Source: Gaiellasilicea sp963802765 (lineage in GTDB: Bacteria; Actinomycetota; Thermoleophilia; Gaiellales; Gaiellaceae). Taken from it: a DNA stretch of 64,000 nucleotides. A model generated the notes under the pieces. That model did not search any database, had not been told where the DNA came from, and was given only the letters and a program-made list of their open reading frames with translations. The position numbers and the translations under genes were made by a program. The stretch lies in assembly GCA_963802765.1 (NCBI GenBank), contig CAWDJZ010000011.1, positions 57,868 through 121,867 on the forward strand. Direction: 5' to 3'. Shown in pieces: positions 53,992 to 63,819 of the stretch (the first letter of the stretch is position 1; every line of letters starts with the position of its first letter).

Positions 53992-54840
53992 CTAGGCCGA
54001 AGCGTTCTCCGCCGGAGGAACGGCGGCCTCGAGCACTCCATCGAGCCAGCTGTCGATAGCCGCGGCGACTTCGTCCCAGCCCTCAGCCGCCATGAGCAGG
54101 TGTGGTCGGCCCTCGAACTCGAGGTACTCGGTCTCCGCGGGCGAGCGCTCGTACTTCTCGTACTGCTTCTTGGAGAGCGAGGCCGGCACCGTCTGGTCCT
54201 TTTCTGCCCCCACGATGAGCAAGGGTGCGCGCTCCGCATTCTTGAAGTGAACCTCGGTCGGTGGGTTCAGATGGAAGTTCGCAAACCCCGCCTCGTAAAA
54301 GATCTGGCCGGTCTCCGGGACCGCGTAGCGCTCGTAGGCTGCCGCGGCCTCCTCGGGAGAGAAGGTGTTGACGAACCCGTAGGTGAACTCCTCGAGCGTG
54401 AGCGTCACGATCCCGTGCCACTTGGACGGATGCGCGAGCGCGGGGGCCGCAGCCTTGAGCGACGAGAACGGGAGCACGAGGATGCCCTTCGGCGGTGCGG
54501 GGCTGAGCGCGACGCCCGCCCGCCCGAGACCGCGGTCGAGCAGCAGCTCGACGATCAGGCCGCCGAAGGAGTGGCCGATCAGCACGGGCGGCTGTTCGAG
54601 CGCGCGGATCTGCTGCTCGTAGTGGTCGACGATCTCGGCGATGCCAAGGCCCTTGAGCTCGTCTGCCTCCGCTCGCAGCTCCTCGACGTCGCCCTCTTTG
54701 CGCGGCCACTCGGGAGCGGAGACGGCAAAGCCGCGCTTTCGGAAGTAGTCGGCGAAGTTCTCCCAGCTTCGCGAGGAGAGCCATGCGCCGTGGATCAACA
54801 TCAACGGGATTCGATCGCTTTCGGTTCGGCTGCTTGCCAT
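53992..54840 (-). CDS. alpha/beta hydrolase
   Basis: 282 residues from ATG 54840. The oxyanion strand is PLMLIHGAWLSSRSWENFAD, the nucleophile elbow VLIGHSFGGL (Ser about 95), the acid in LLIVGAEKDQTVP and the His in FEGRPHLLMAAEGWDE. It is a cytoplasmic esterase/lipase-like enzyme of unknown substrate. It is convergent with no partner; the LysR gene lies upstream on the same strand with 126 bp between. Confidence 0.9.
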   Translation of the reverse strand: MASSRTESDRIPLMLIHGAWLSSRSWENFADYFRKRGFAVSAPEWPRKEGDVEELRAEADELKGLGIAEIVDHYEQQIRALEQPPVLIGHSFGGLIVELLLDRGLGRAGVALSPAPPKGILVLPFSSLKAAAPALAHPSKWHGIVTLTLEEFTYGFVNTFSPEEAAAAYERYAVPETGQIFYEAGFANFHLNPPTEVHFKNAERAPLLIVGAEKDQTVPASLSKKQYEKYERSPAETEYLEFEGRPHLLMAAEGWDEVAAAIDSWLDGVLEAAVPPAENASA

Positions 54841-54966
54841 GAGAGGCCTCCTGTTCGTTTGCGGACGATGCCCATCGCGGGCTCCTCTGTCGACGCCCGC
54901 GACGCTACGCCGCCCGCGCCACCCGGAGAAAGTCCGATCGGCGCAGCGACCGAGACCCGAAGCGAC

Positions 54967-55912
54967 TCAATCCTTCGGCAGCTCGGCGCGCGCGGGCCGA
55001 TGCGTAAGCCACCCTTCGGCGTCGCGGACACGGCGGGCCGTGGTCACCAGCAACTCCCCGTCGTCAGTTGGGGACGACGCGAGGTCGATCGGAAAGCTCA
55101 GCGGGGGATCGAACGGCACAGCCGCGACACCCGCAATCGACTCTTCCACCCATTCGCCGACGAACAGCGAGACGGCCTCGCCGTCCGCGACCGGCAGCAT
55201 GCGACGGTCCCAGGGGGCGCTGAGCGTCTTCAGCGTGCGCTCGAGCTCGAACCCTTCAGCCCTGACGACCGCGCTGAGCCAGGCATTGAACGCGCCCCCG
55301 GGCGGCTCGCGCGGCAGCAGGACACGCTCGGCGGCAAAGGCGCCGATGGGAATCGCCTCCGCGTTCGCATAGGCGTGCGTCGCCGGAAGCGCGGCCAGCA
55401 ACGGCTCGTCTCTCAGCGCGTCGATGCGAACGCCATAACGACGGGCCGCCGCGGGCGTCTCCATCACCACCGCGGCCGTCAGCTCGTGGCCCGCGACCTG
55501 CCGCAGTAGCTCCGGCGTCACGTCCTCCTCGAATCGAAGCTGGAGCTCGGGATGCTGCCGTTCCAACTCCTTCGCGATCCGCGTCGCCTGGCAACCGGCT
55601 GAAGGGCGTGTAGCCGACTCCGAGGATGCCGGCATCCGGCTGGGCCGCACGACGCGCATCGTCGACCGCGGCATCGATGTCCGCAAGAGCCCGCCGCGCA
55701 CGCTCGAGCAGCGCGGACCCGGCCGGGGTCAGCTCAACCCGGCGCGTCGTCCGCACGAACAGGACCAAGCCAAGCTCACGCTCCAGCTCGCGGATCGCGC
55801 GTGACAGCGGCGATTGCGACATGTGAAGACGCTCCGCTGCGCGGCCGAAATGCAACTCCTCCGCCACAGCGACGAAGTACCGCAGCTGCCGCAGCTCAAC
55901 CGGAAGATCCAT
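54967..55912 (-). CDS. LysR family transcriptional regulator, one frameshift
   Basis: About 314 residues from ATG 55912 (MDLPVELRQLRYFVAVAEEL). The helix-turn-helix is HFGRAAERLHMSQSPLSRAI with the wing LGLVLFVRTTRRVELTPAG. A one-base shift near 55600 separates GILGVGYTPFS from ATRIAKELERQHPELQLRFE; the rest is a normal effector domain (RIDALRDEPLLAALPATHAY). The inducer is unknown; targets could include the hydrolase downstream. Confidence 0.8.
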
Positions 55913-56145
55913 TGCCGCCGATACTGATCCAGCCCACGCCCAATCGCCAGCACCCCGACCGGCCGACATCCCTCTGACCAGCCCCTCGTTGTCTACAGAG
56001 GCAAGATTTCGTGGCCCACTCGTGGTCCAAACGTCGGTTGGACGATTGGCTCAACCATGCGGAGCGAAGGTGGCGCCCACGCGAAAAGCGCCTGCAAATG
56101 AGGTCGTTCCGAGGGATTCGTCGCCGGACGTCGTTGTGCCCGACT

Positions 56146-56192
56146 CGGCCTGTCACGCCGGAGGTCGCGGGTTCGAGTCCCGTCGCTCCCGT
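56146..56192 (+). repeat. tRNA-Asp 3'-half fragment (att-like), perfect 47-nt copy
   Basis: Bases 56146-56192 are identical to 25076-25122, the tRNA-Asp 3' half from the anticodon stem to just past the discriminator base. The 5' half is absent. This is the expected product when an element carrying a copy of the tRNA end integrates at the gene. 55913-56145 and 56193-56334 hold no gene; a reverse CTACAGAGG string near 55990 faintly recalls the repeat at 2-6.5 kb. Confidence 0.9.
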
Positions 56193-56334
56193 GTCGAAAA
56201 GCCTTGCTGACGAAGCTTTCCTCCTCCACCCACCTGCTGCGATCCGAGCTCGACCTTGGGAAGTCGTAACCCTTCGCGCCCTGAAGGCGGCGGACTTACA
56301 TGCAACCTGGACTAGCTCGGCTCGACCGGCCTCC

Positions 56335-59300
56335 TCAAGAGGCGGGGGTCACGACTCCCGCGAGCAGCTCCCGGCACTGCTGGGCGTTCAGCACGTTCCC
56401 CTTCTCCTCGTGGAGCCGCACGGCCTCTGCGAGCGCCTGCGCGGCGCCGTCGGCATCGGCGCTCGCGCCGAGCACCTCGGCGAGGTCGACCAGGATCTCC
56501 GCCTGCGCCGTGATGTCGTCGCTGTCGGCCGTCGCCCGCTCGGCCTCGCGGGCGAGCGCGACGGCTTCCTCGAGCTCTCCGCGTCGAGCGTGGATTCGTG
56601 CGCGGGCGCTCTTCCACGCCGCGGCGTCGGCGGAGACCTCCCGCGCCTGCTCGAGCTCCACGCGGGCGTCCTCGTCCCGGCCCTGGGCGAGGAGCACGTG
56701 CGCGATCCTCGTGCGGTAGAGCGCGACGTACCGGCCCGCACCCATCTCCGTCGCCAGGTCGATCGCGGCGCGCAGCTCGCGTTCCGCCGCCGGGGCGTCC
56801 CCCGCCAGCAGCTCCATCTGTGCGCCGGCCATGTGCGCCTCGGCGAGGCCGTAGGCAATGCCGAGCTCGCGGCAGATCGCCTTCGAGCGCTCGAGCTTGT
56901 CCCGCGCCACGTCGAAGCGGCCGAGCCGCGAATCGAGGTACGGGCCGCCCAGGAGCGCGTCGGCCTCGATCGCGGCGAGCCCGCGCTCTCGACCCCAGGC
57001 GAGCTCCTCGTCGAGGAACGCGAGCACCTCCGGCACGGGCGTGCGCCCGAACAGCATCGCGCCGCCGACCTCGTTCCAGGCGTCGATCTGCCGGCGCAGG
57101 TCTCCGGAGACGAGCGCGTGCTCGCGGGCCTCGAGCAACGCCCGGAGCTGCGCTCCGCGGTCACGGGCCGCGAGCTCGGCGATCGCCATCAGCTGCCAGG
57201 CATCGGCGAGGTATGCGGCGTTGACGGCCGGCTCGAAGGCGATGATCGCACGCCGCGCGAGTGCGCGGAGATCGTCGGGCGCGGGATGCTCCCGCATGAA
57301 TGCGACCCTGGCGAGCTGGATCTCCGCGTGAAGCTCGAGCTGCTCGTCGCCGTCCCGTCTCGCGTCCGTAATAGCCTCCGCGAGGACGCTCGCGGCCGAA
57401 TCGACCGCACCGTTCTCGGCCAATGCGAGTCCGAGGTCGGGCAGCAGCGCTGCCCGTGCCCGGGAGTCGACCTCGAGCAGCCGGCAGGCGCGGTCGAGGA
57501 GCGCCACGGCCGTGTCCGCCTCGAACCGATCCAGGGCGCGCCGTCCGGCCTCCGCGAGCAGACGCCCGGCTCGCCTGGCCAGCGCTCGCGCCTCATCGTC
57601 GACCCGCCCGAGCTCGGCGCGGTAGCCGTACGCCTGCTCGAGGTGGTAGCCGACGATCTCGCCGCCTCCCGTGCGCGGGTCGGGGTGGCCTTCGAGCCAG
57701 GCGGCGAGACGCTCGTGGAGGTCGGCGCGCAGCTCCTTCGGCATCGAGGCGTAGGCGACGTCCCGGATCAGCACGTGGTTGAAGCGAAAGCCGTCGTCGC
57801 CGCCGTAACGGGAGCGGTCGGGACGCACGAACTCCTTCCGCACGAGCGCGAGCAGGGTGGGGCCGACACCGGACCCGTTCCCGTGCTCCAGCAGACTGGC
57901 GACCGCGCCGCGATGGAAGAGGCGCCCCTCCACGGCCGCCCGCTGCAGGGCCCCGCGTTCGTCGGGCTCCAACCGGTCGATTCGGGCGGCGAGGAGCGCG
58001 TTGATCGTCGCCGGCACCTCGTGATCGCCGGCCCCCGGATCGTCGGCCAGCATCGCGAGCAGCTGCTCGACGAAGAGCGGGTTACCCTCGGCTGACTCCA
58101 CGACCCGCCCGTGGAGGTCCGACGACAGGCCGTGCTCACTGAGCAACGCGTCGACGAGGCTGTGCGCCTCGGCCGGGTCCAGCGGCTCGAGCTCGACGAG
58201 CATTCCGCGCCGCTGCGCCGCAGCCCACGACGGCCGCACGTCGAACAGATCGGGACGCGCGAGGCAGACGACCAGGATCGGAGCGCCGCTCGAGGAACCG
58301 ACGAGGTACTCGAGCAGGTCGAGCAGAGTCGCGTCGGCCCAGTGGACGTCGTCGACGACGAGGACCAGCGGCCGCGCGGACGCGAGCGTCTCGAACAGCC
58401 GCCGGAACGCCCAGGCCGTCTCCTCCGGCGACCCCGCCTCGGCGGTCGCCCCGACCGCGCCCGCGATCAGCCGCGCCGCGACGTCGCCGCGCTCCACGTC
58501 CGCGAGCAGCCGCGCGAGCTCGGGCCGAGGATCGTCCCCGGCCACCTCGCGCACGACCTCGCCAAGCGGGAGGTAGGAGATGCCCTCCCCGTACGCGAGG
58601 CAGCGGCCGACGAGGACGCGCGCCCGCGGCTCGAGCGGGCCTACAAGCTCGCGCGCGAGGCGCGACTTGCCGATTCCCGGCGTGCCCACGACGGTGACGA
58701 GCTCGCAGGAGCCCTCGCGCACTGCCATCTCGAACGCGCTCGTCAGCCGGCCGAGCTCGGTCCGCCTGCCGACGAACGGCGTCCGGATCTGCTGCGCGAA
58801 CGCGGGCGCCTCCGGCCTGACCGCGACGAGCCGCCAGGCCGCCACCGGCTCGCTCATGCCTTTCGCCTCGATCGGCTCGACCGCCTCCGCCACGACCGCG
58901 TCGCGGACCAGTCCGTACGTCTGCGAGCCGATCAGCACCTCGCCCGGCGCGGCCGCCTGCTCGAGGCGCGCCGCGATGTTGACCGCCTCGCCCGTCGCGA
59001 GCCGCTGGTCGGCGGCGGAACCCGCGCCGCCGACGATCACCTCGCCGGTGTTGACGCCGGTCCGCGTGACGATCCTGACGCCGTGCTCGCGCTCGGCCTC
59101 GTCGTTCAGACGCCCGAGCGCGTCGCGGAGCTCGACCACCGCCCGCACGGCGCGAACGGCGTCGTCCTCGTGGACGACCGGGACGCCGAAGACGGCCATC
59201 ACGGCGTCGCCGATGAACTTCTCGACCGTGCCGCCGTGCCGCACCAGCACGGCCTGCGCGGTCGCGAAGTAGCGCGACAGCAGGTCGCGCAGCGTCTCGG

Positions 59301-59466
59301 GATCGAGCCCCACGCTGAGCGCCGTCGACCCGGTCACGTCGGAGAAGACGACCGTCACCGTCTTCCGCGACGCGGAGTCCGCCGCGTGCGCGCGGAGCGG
59401 CTGCCCGCAGGCGTCGCAGAACCGCGCCGCAGGGGCGTTCTCGCGTCCACACGAGCTGCACTGCAC
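56335..59466 (-). CDS. class III adenylate/guanylate cyclase with AAA ATPase and TPR domains
   Basis: 1043 residues from GTG 59466. An N-terminal zinc ribbon (CSSCGRENAPAARFCDACG) precedes a class III cyclase: metal Asp in TVVFSDVTGSTALS, second Asp in KFIGDAVMAVFGVP, and Asn/Arg in GEAVNIAARLEQ (about residues 38-190). A P-loop ATPase follows (RTPFVGRRTELGRL, VGTPGIGKSRLARE, VVDDVHWADATLLDLLEYL), then about 450 residues of TPR-like helices. The architecture is that of signal-transducing STAND-type cyclase regulators in actinobacteria. Catalytic residues look complete, so cyclic-nucleotide synthesis controlled by the ATPase/TPR part is expected. Confidence 0.9.
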   Translation of the reverse strand: MQCSSCGRENAPAARFCDACGQPLRAHAADSASRKTVTVVFSDVTGSTALSVGLDPETLRDLLSRYFATAQAVLVRHGGTVEKFIGDAVMAVFGVPVVHEDDAVRAVRAVVELRDALGRLNDEAEREHGVRIVTRTGVNTGEVIVGGAGSAADQRLATGEAVNIAARLEQAAAPGEVLIGSQTYGLVRDAVVAEAVEPIEAKGMSEPVAAWRLVAVRPEAPAFAQQIRTPFVGRRTELGRLTSAFEMAVREGSCELVTVVGTPGIGKSRLARELVGPLEPRARVLVGRCLAYGEGISYLPLGEVVREVAGDDPRPELARLLADVERGDVAARLIAGAVGATAEAGSPEETAWAFRRLFETLASARPLVLVVDDVHWADATLLDLLEYLVGSSSGAPILVVCLARPDLFDVRPSWAAAQRRGMLVELEPLDPAEAHSLVDALLSEHGLSSDLHGRVVESAEGNPLFVEQLLAMLADDPGAGDHEVPATINALLAARIDRLEPDERGALQRAAVEGRLFHRGAVASLLEHGNGSGVGPTLLALVRKEFVRPDRSRYGGDDGFRFNHVLIRDVAYASMPKELRADLHERLAAWLEGHPDPRTGGGEIVGYHLEQAYGYRAELGRVDDEARALARRAGRLLAEAGRRALDRFEADTAVALLDRACRLLEVDSRARAALLPDLGLALAENGAVDSAASVLAEAITDARRDGDEQLELHAEIQLARVAFMREHPAPDDLRALARRAIIAFEPAVNAAYLADAWQLMAIAELAARDRGAQLRALLEAREHALVSGDLRRQIDAWNEVGGAMLFGRTPVPEVLAFLDEELAWGRERGLAAIEADALLGGPYLDSRLGRFDVARDKLERSKAICRELGIAYGLAEAHMAGAQMELLAGDAPAAERELRAAIDLATEMGAGRYVALYRTRIAHVLLAQGRDEDARVELEQAREVSADAAAWKSARARIHARRGELEEAVALAREAERATADSDDITAQAEILVDLAEVLGASADADGAAQALAEAVRLHEEKGNVLNAQQCRELLAGVVTPAS

Positions 59467-59580
59467 CCCAGGAGGGTACGCTCGTTGTCGACCGCTGCTC
59501 AACGCCGATCGCTCCGTCGTTGGACACCCCCGCCTCGGCCTGGTGAGATGTGCTCCGGTGTCCGGCACGGAGACGAGCGG

Positions 59581-59766
59581 ATGAGCGTCGGCGGTCGAGC
59601 CCGCGAGCGAGGGCGGATCCTGCGACGCGCAGCGCTGACCGCGGGCGCGCTCGTGCTCTTGACCCTCCTCCTCCTCGTCACCGGCCACTTGGTGCTCGCG
59701 ATCATCGCCGGGCTCCCCGCGGCCGTGGCGGTCTGGGTGTTCCTGCAAGCGCGGACCGTGCGCTAG
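59581..59766 (+). CDS. small two-helix membrane protein
   Basis: 61 residues from ATG 59581. A basic N-terminus (GGRARERGRILRRAALTAGA) is followed by two hydrophobic helices (VLLTLLLLVTGHLVLAIIAG and AAVAVWVFLQA). Function unknown. Its stop overlaps that of the CBS gene on the other strand. Confidence 0.5.
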   Translation: MSVGGRARERGRILRRAALTAGALVLLTLLLLVTGHLVLAIIAGLPAAVAVWVFLQARTVR

Positions 59767-59936
59767 CCCGCGTGGAGGAGGTCGCCCTCGGCGAGCACGC
59801 CGACGTAGCGCCCTTCGCCGTCGACGACCATCAGGTCGCTCGCCCGCGAGAGCACGAGCAGTTCGGCCGCCAGCGACATCGGCGCGTCGAGCGCGATCCG
59901 CGCCGCCCTGCGGCCCATAACATCGGCGATCCGCAC
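59763..59936 (-). CDS. single CBS domain protein, possibly truncated
   Basis: 57 residues from GTG 59936 after GGGAGG. VRIADVMGRRAARIALDAPM then VLSRASDLMVVDGEGRYVGV and LAEGDLLHAG form one CBS unit. CBS domains normally come in pairs binding adenosine nucleotides, so this is either a self-dimerising half or a fragment. Confidence 0.5.
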   Translation of the reverse strand: MRIADVMGRRAARIALDAPMSLAAELLVLSRASDLMVVDGEGRYVGVLAEGDLLHAG

Positions 59937-60020
59937 GAGCCTCCCGAGCTACAGCTCTTTTCCAGGGCCGCCTAGCGTCCGCTGCTCAGACGACCTGAAA
60001 GAGGTAGCACCGGATCCGCG

Positions 60021-60125
60021 GCTGATCTCCTCGGCGGTCAGACGGCCGCCGACGAGTGGGACGAAGCGTTCGCTCACCGCTTCGAGGAATGGTCGGCCGA
60101 CCTGACGGCCGACGTCCCCTTCTAG
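60021..60125 (+). pseudogene. N-terminal fragment of a class I methyltransferase
   Basis: The frame DLLGGQTAADEWDEAFAHRF then EEWSADLTADVPF resembles the leading helix of actinobacterial SAM-dependent methyltransferases (DLLGDQTA..EWDEAF..RFEEWSA). A TAG stop replaces the next codon; no start or Rossmann core is present. The rest of 59937-60221 is empty. Confidence 0.4.
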
Positions 60126-60221
60126 CCGCCCTGGTTTCCTGGCTGCCCTTCGTAGCCGAGCAATAGAAGGTGGCGAGCGTCGAGCGATTGGGCGTGTGCT
60201 CCCTTGGCGGCCGGGGTCCGA

Positions 60222-60848
60222 TCATGGCGCCTGGAGTGCTGTCGCGTCCCGAGCGCGGGCGCGCTCGACAAGCACGGCAGCGGCCACGAAGCAGACGAGG
60301 CCGAGCGGGCCGATCGGCGGTGGGTGAATCGCAAACACGGCAGCAAAACCGACTAGGAGCGTGATCGCCCAGCCTGCCCCTGCTTGGCGGAACGCCACCG
60401 CGGCGGCGATCATCGCCGTGATCCAGCCAAGCGTGCCGAGAATCATCGACAGCGACGGATCCGTGATGATCGCGTTGCGGTTGTAGTCCTGAATCGCATC
60501 GGCAACGACCGCCTGTTCTGCAGCCGGCAGGCCGTTCGCGTAGTCGACAAGCACGCCGGTACCGATGCCGACGTTGGACTCGTAGGCTGTGTAGAAGACG
60601 AGGAAGAAGACGAGAGCAACCCGGCTGACGGTCGCAGCCCGGCTCGAGAGGCCGTGCAGCAGGATGAAGGCAGCGATCCCGAGCAGCGGCGTGGCGAGCA
60701 GAAACGCGGTGTGCACGAACAGCCAGGCGTCTACGTCGTCGCGGACACCTTCGTAGACGGCTTCGCCGCCAGGCGGATGCCACCACAGCACGACCGCCAG
60801 CACCAGCGGGGCCGCGACGAGGAGCGCGCGACGGATCCCAGTAGCCAT
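60222..60848 (-). CDS. multi-pass membrane protein of unknown function
   Basis: 208 residues from ATG 60848 after GGAAGGAG. Five to six helices: RRALLVAAPLVLAVVLWW, FLLATPLLGIAAFILLHGL, VSRVALVFFLVFYTAYESNV, MILGTLGWITAMIAAAVAF, ITLLVGFAAVFAIH and LGLVCFVAAAVLVER. YESNVGIGTGVLVDYANGL is the most conserved-looking loop. I recognise no family. Confidence 0.7.
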   Translation of the reverse strand: MATGIRRALLVAAPLVLAVVLWWHPPGGEAVYEGVRDDVDAWLFVHTAFLLATPLLGIAAFILLHGLSSRAATVSRVALVFFLVFYTAYESNVGIGTGVLVDYANGLPAAEQAVVADAIQDYNRNAIITDPSLSMILGTLGWITAMIAAAVAFRQAGAGWAITLLVGFAAVFAIHPPPIGPLGLVCFVAAAVLVERARARDATALQAP

Positions 60849-60989
60849 GACGTTCTCCTTCCGTGGGCACGGCTCGGCGCCCACCGGTTGCTCCCGCCAC
60901 CGTCTCACGGTCTGCGACCGGTGCCAAGAGCACGGATCGGCCGCACCGGTGACAAGCCCACAATGGGACGAGCTCGGGTTAGAGCGCTC

Positions 60990-62303
60990 CTAGCCGAGCA
61001 GCGAGCGGTCGAGGAAGTCGATCACGCGGCGCTCGAACTCGGCCGGCTGGGCGTCGATCCCGCCCGTGTGCGAGGCGCCGGGCACCTTCCACATCTGCTT
61101 GGGCTCGCCGGCGGCCTCGTAGTACTGCGGCTGGCGGTAGTCCTCGCCGCCCATGCCCGGCACGGCGTAGATCAGGAAGACGGGCCGCGGCGCGATCTTG
61201 CCGATGCGGTCGACGATCGGCGGCGGCGGGCTGTCGTTTCCGAACACGGTCACGGCGGCGGTCATGATCGCCATCAGCGGCGTGGCCGTCACCTTCTCGA
61301 AGCCGGAGGCGTCCATCTCGCCGACGCGCTCGCCGGCGCCCTCGGAGACGACGGCGCGAAAGGCGGTCGACTGCGCAGCGGCGTCGAGCAGCTGCTCGCC
61401 GCCGACGGAGGAGCCGAAGCCGGCGATTCGCGCGTCGTCGACGTCCGGGCGGCTCTGAAGGTACTTGGCGCCGGCGATCAGGTCTCGGTCGCCCTGCCAG
61501 CGGACGATGTCGCCCTCGCTGCCGCCCTGGCCGCGCGGGTCGAGGAGCAGGACGCCGTAACCGTGCCGCGCGATCATCGCCGCTTCCTTCACGGCCGAGA
61601 GGCCGGGGTAGACGACGACCGCGGCGCCGTTCTTGGACGGGACGTAGGACGCGGTCAGCTCGAGCCCGTCGCTCGTGGGCACGGTGACGCTCTCGTAGGA
61701 GGTGCCGAGTGCCGTCGGCGGCTCGGCGGTGCGGCCGGTGTGCGTGTAGATGTAGGAGAATCCGATCCCAAAGACGACGAAGAAGAACAGCAGGGGTGCG
61801 GCGACGATCGTCGTCGCCGTGGTCGCGGCGCGGCCGAGGTAGCGGCGCCGGCGGCTGCCTCCGCGGCGGCGGTTCTTCCACAGGACGACGGGGCCCGTGA
61901 GCATCAGCACGACGCCGGCTGAGAGGGCGAGGAGGCCGGTGTAGTGGTCGCCGGAGGCGGCGCTCTTGTAGAGGAAGTAAGCGCCCGGGACGCCGACGGC
62001 GACGCCGAGCGCGCCGAAAGTCATCGCGGTCGTCGCGCGCAGTCCGGCGCGTAGATGCGGATAGCCGGCGACGACTGCCGCCAGGATCGCGAGGGGGATC
62101 AGGCCACTCGCGAGATGGTCGAGCGGCGAGCTGCCACGCGCCGGCTGAAGATAGTTGTCGTCCACGATGTGGAGGCCGATCGCACCGAGCGCGAGCGTGA
62201 CGAGCCCGCGCTCGGTGCGGGCGAAGGCGAGGAGGCGGGAAAGCTGCGACCGCAAGGCCGCCCGCGACCCGGTGGGGGAAGTCGGGAGCGCGTGCTCAGT
62301 CAT
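60990..62303 (-). CDS. membrane-anchored alpha/beta hydrolase
   Basis: 437 residues from ATG 62303. Residues 1-180 contain about four to five helices (GLVTLALGAIGLHIVDDNYL, GLIPLAILAAVVAGYPHLRA, LLFFFVVFGIGFSYIYTHTG). A serine hydrolase domain follows: VVVYPGLSAVKEAAMIARHG, DPRGQGGSEG, the nucleophile elbow IAGFGSSVGGEQLLDAA and a His in VPGASHTGGIDAQPAEFE. It resembles the BEM46/dienelactone hydrolase branch. The N-terminal membrane part is unusual in length; the substrate is unknown. Confidence 0.85.
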   Translation of the reverse strand: MTEHALPTSPTGSRAALRSQLSRLLAFARTERGLVTLALGAIGLHIVDDNYLQPARGSSPLDHLASGLIPLAILAAVVAGYPHLRAGLRATTAMTFGALGVAVGVPGAYFLYKSAASGDHYTGLLALSAGVVLMLTGPVVLWKNRRRGGSRRRRYLGRAATTATTIVAAPLLFFFVVFGIGFSYIYTHTGRTAEPPTALGTSYESVTVPTSDGLELTASYVPSKNGAAVVVYPGLSAVKEAAMIARHGYGVLLLDPRGQGGSEGDIVRWQGDRDLIAGAKYLQSRPDVDDARIAGFGSSVGGEQLLDAAAQSTAFRAVVSEGAGERVGEMDASGFEKVTATPLMAIMTAAVTVFGNDSPPPPIVDRIGKIAPRPVFLIYAVPGMGGEDYRQPQYYEAAGEPKQMWKVPGASHTGGIDAQPAEFERRVIDFLDRSLLG

Positions 62304-62454
62304 CGAGAGGGCCTCCGGTCGTGGCGAACGTCATCGCCCCACGATCGCAGCCCGCGGAACGTGCGTCGCCGCGGCCTGCTGGTGTCTTCACGTGCGGCTG
62401 GCCGTAGTGCGCACGCGGCAACGGCCCTACCTTCAAGTGCCCGCGGGCTTCGTC

Positions 62455-62590
62455 GAACGCCGACAGTCCGATCCGCCACCACCTCATCGCGCTCTGCCCG
62501 ACCTGCCAGCGTCGCGTACATCACTGCGCCGACGGCTCGACCTACAACGCCGACCTTGTCGCCAAGCTGGCGACCGTCGAACCTACGTGA
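62455..62590 (+). pseudogene. C-terminal fragment of an HNH endonuclease
   Basis: The frame IRHHLIALCPTCQRRVHHCA then DGSTYNADLVAKLATVEPT ends at TGA 62590. L-C-P-T-C-x-R-x-V-H is the HNH zinc/active-site end. The first part is missing and no start is seen. 62304-62454 and 62591-62767 hold nothing else recognisable. Confidence 0.5.
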
Positions 62591-62767
62591 GCGGCCTCGA
62601 TGACCGGGCCCCGCCGCGGTCACCGCGCGGCGGGTCTATCCGACAGGGAAGACACCACCGGCGGTCGTGCAACAGCACGACGGAGTTTCCTGACCTGTCC
62701 GCTCGGAAGCGATGGTCAGCCCTGCGACATCGATCCGCTCCACGCTCGACCTCGAGCGTGGACATGT

Positions 62768-63568
62768 TCAGCTGCTGAAGAACCCGACCAACTCGTGGGC
62801 GACGGGTTCGGGGGCAGTCAGCGGACCAACGTGGCCGGCGCCGGCGATCTCGGCTAATCGGGCCTCGGCGAGCCGCTCGCTGAGGTCGCGCGCAGCATGC
62901 TTGAACTCGACGCGCGAACGCTCCCCGTGGAGAATCAGCACCCGCATCGAAAGCTTCTCGAGCAGCGCGTCCTCGAACGGCCGGTTCAGCTCCGGAGCCT
63001 CCTGGACGACCACGGGAAGGGCCGCCTGGGCGCGTTCTGCCACGCCGGGCGCAGAGAAGAGCGCCTGCTCCCCGGCAGTGAGCCCGATGATCTCGCCTGT
63101 GGTGATTTGCACGGCCTCCGCCAGAGCGCCCTCGGTGACTGCCGCCCTGACGCGCGCATACTGCTCGTCACTCATACGCGGCTCCAGCGCCGGGAAGGGC
63201 GGCTCGTAGAGCGCAAGAGCGCGCACATGAGCCGGGGAGATGGCGGCCCCGCCGAGCGCCCAGACGGCCCCGCTCGAATGGCCGAACACGCCTACCGGTT
63301 CGCCGATGCTCTCCACGAACGCGGCGACGTCCTCGAACTGGCGTTCACGCGAGTGGTCGGCGTTGTCACCGCTCAAGCCACGACCTCTCGTGCTCATCAG
63401 GTAGCACCTGAAGTGCTCGACCAGGAACGGGAGCATGAAGAACCACGAGCCCTCGCCATCACCCAACCCGCCGTGAACGAGGACGATCGGTGCCCCCTGT
63501 CCCTGAACCCGTCCCGCGACCCTCGTGCCGTCGTTCGAAACTGCCACCTGGATGTGGTCTTCGCCCAC
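62768..63568 (-). CDS. alpha/beta hydrolase
   Basis: 266 residues from GTG 63568. APIVLVHGGLGDGEGSWFFM gives the oxyanion loop, VGVFGHSSGAVWALGGAAIS the nucleophile (Ser about 105) and AEIAGAGHVGPLTAPEPVAH the His. The acid is probably in RVLILHGERSRVEF. It is a cytoplasmic hydrolase of the haloperoxidase/esterase group, substrate unknown. It is followed upstream on the same strand by an FAD-enzyme fragment and another hydrolase. Confidence 0.85.
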   Translation of the reverse strand: MGEDHIQVAVSNDGTRVAGRVQGQGAPIVLVHGGLGDGEGSWFFMLPFLVEHFRCYLMSTRGRGLSGDNADHSRERQFEDVAAFVESIGEPVGVFGHSSGAVWALGGAAISPAHVRALALYEPPFPALEPRMSDEQYARVRAAVTEGALAEAVQITTGEIIGLTAGEQALFSAPGVAERAQAALPVVVQEAPELNRPFEDALLEKLSMRVLILHGERSRVEFKHAARDLSERLAEARLAEIAGAGHVGPLTAPEPVAHELVGFFSS

Positions 63569-63577
63569 GGCGCCTCC

Positions 63578-63814
63578 TTAGGCCTCGTCGAGAAGAAGAC
63601 GGTAGTTCGATCGGAAGATCTTTGGCCGGCGGCGCGTAGGACCGCGTTTGGGATCGCCGCCGGTAGGTAGCGAGTTCGGTGCCGGCGATGCGTCTGCGCA
63701 CGAACCCAGTCCGCTCGCGGCCGGCGACGGGACCTCGAACGCCGCTCGCGCAAGCGTTCGCGCTACCGCGAGCCCTGCGATCCCGGCCCCGACGACGAGG
63801 ACTCGCCCCTCCAT
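63578..63814 (-). pseudogene. N-terminal fragment of an FAD-dependent oxidoreductase
   Basis: ATG 63814 opens MEGRVLVVGAGIAGLAVART, the ADP-binding G-x-G-x-x-G of FAD monooxygenases, continued by LARAAFEV. The rest (PSPAASGLGSCADASPAP) is unrelated low-complexity sequence to 63578. The enzyme is truncated after its first strand-helix unit. Confidence 0.55.
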
Positions 63815-63819
63815 TCCCG

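Noticed and set aside
56146..56192. A second tRNA-Asp gene at 56.15 kb
   Set aside because: Only the 3' half is present; there is no acceptor 5' strand or D-arm upstream.
55993..56229. Minus-strand frames reading SDGTRTRDLRRDRP (also at about 29.7 and 35.8 kb)
   Set aside because: These are antisense translations of the tRNA-Asp 3'-half copies, a well-known spurious peptide; they carry no gene.
58136..59527. Long Arg-rich frames antisense or shifted to the cyclase/ATPase gene
   Set aside because: They have the amino-acid bias of GC-rich shadow frames and no domain; the 1043-residue frame explains the whole stretch.
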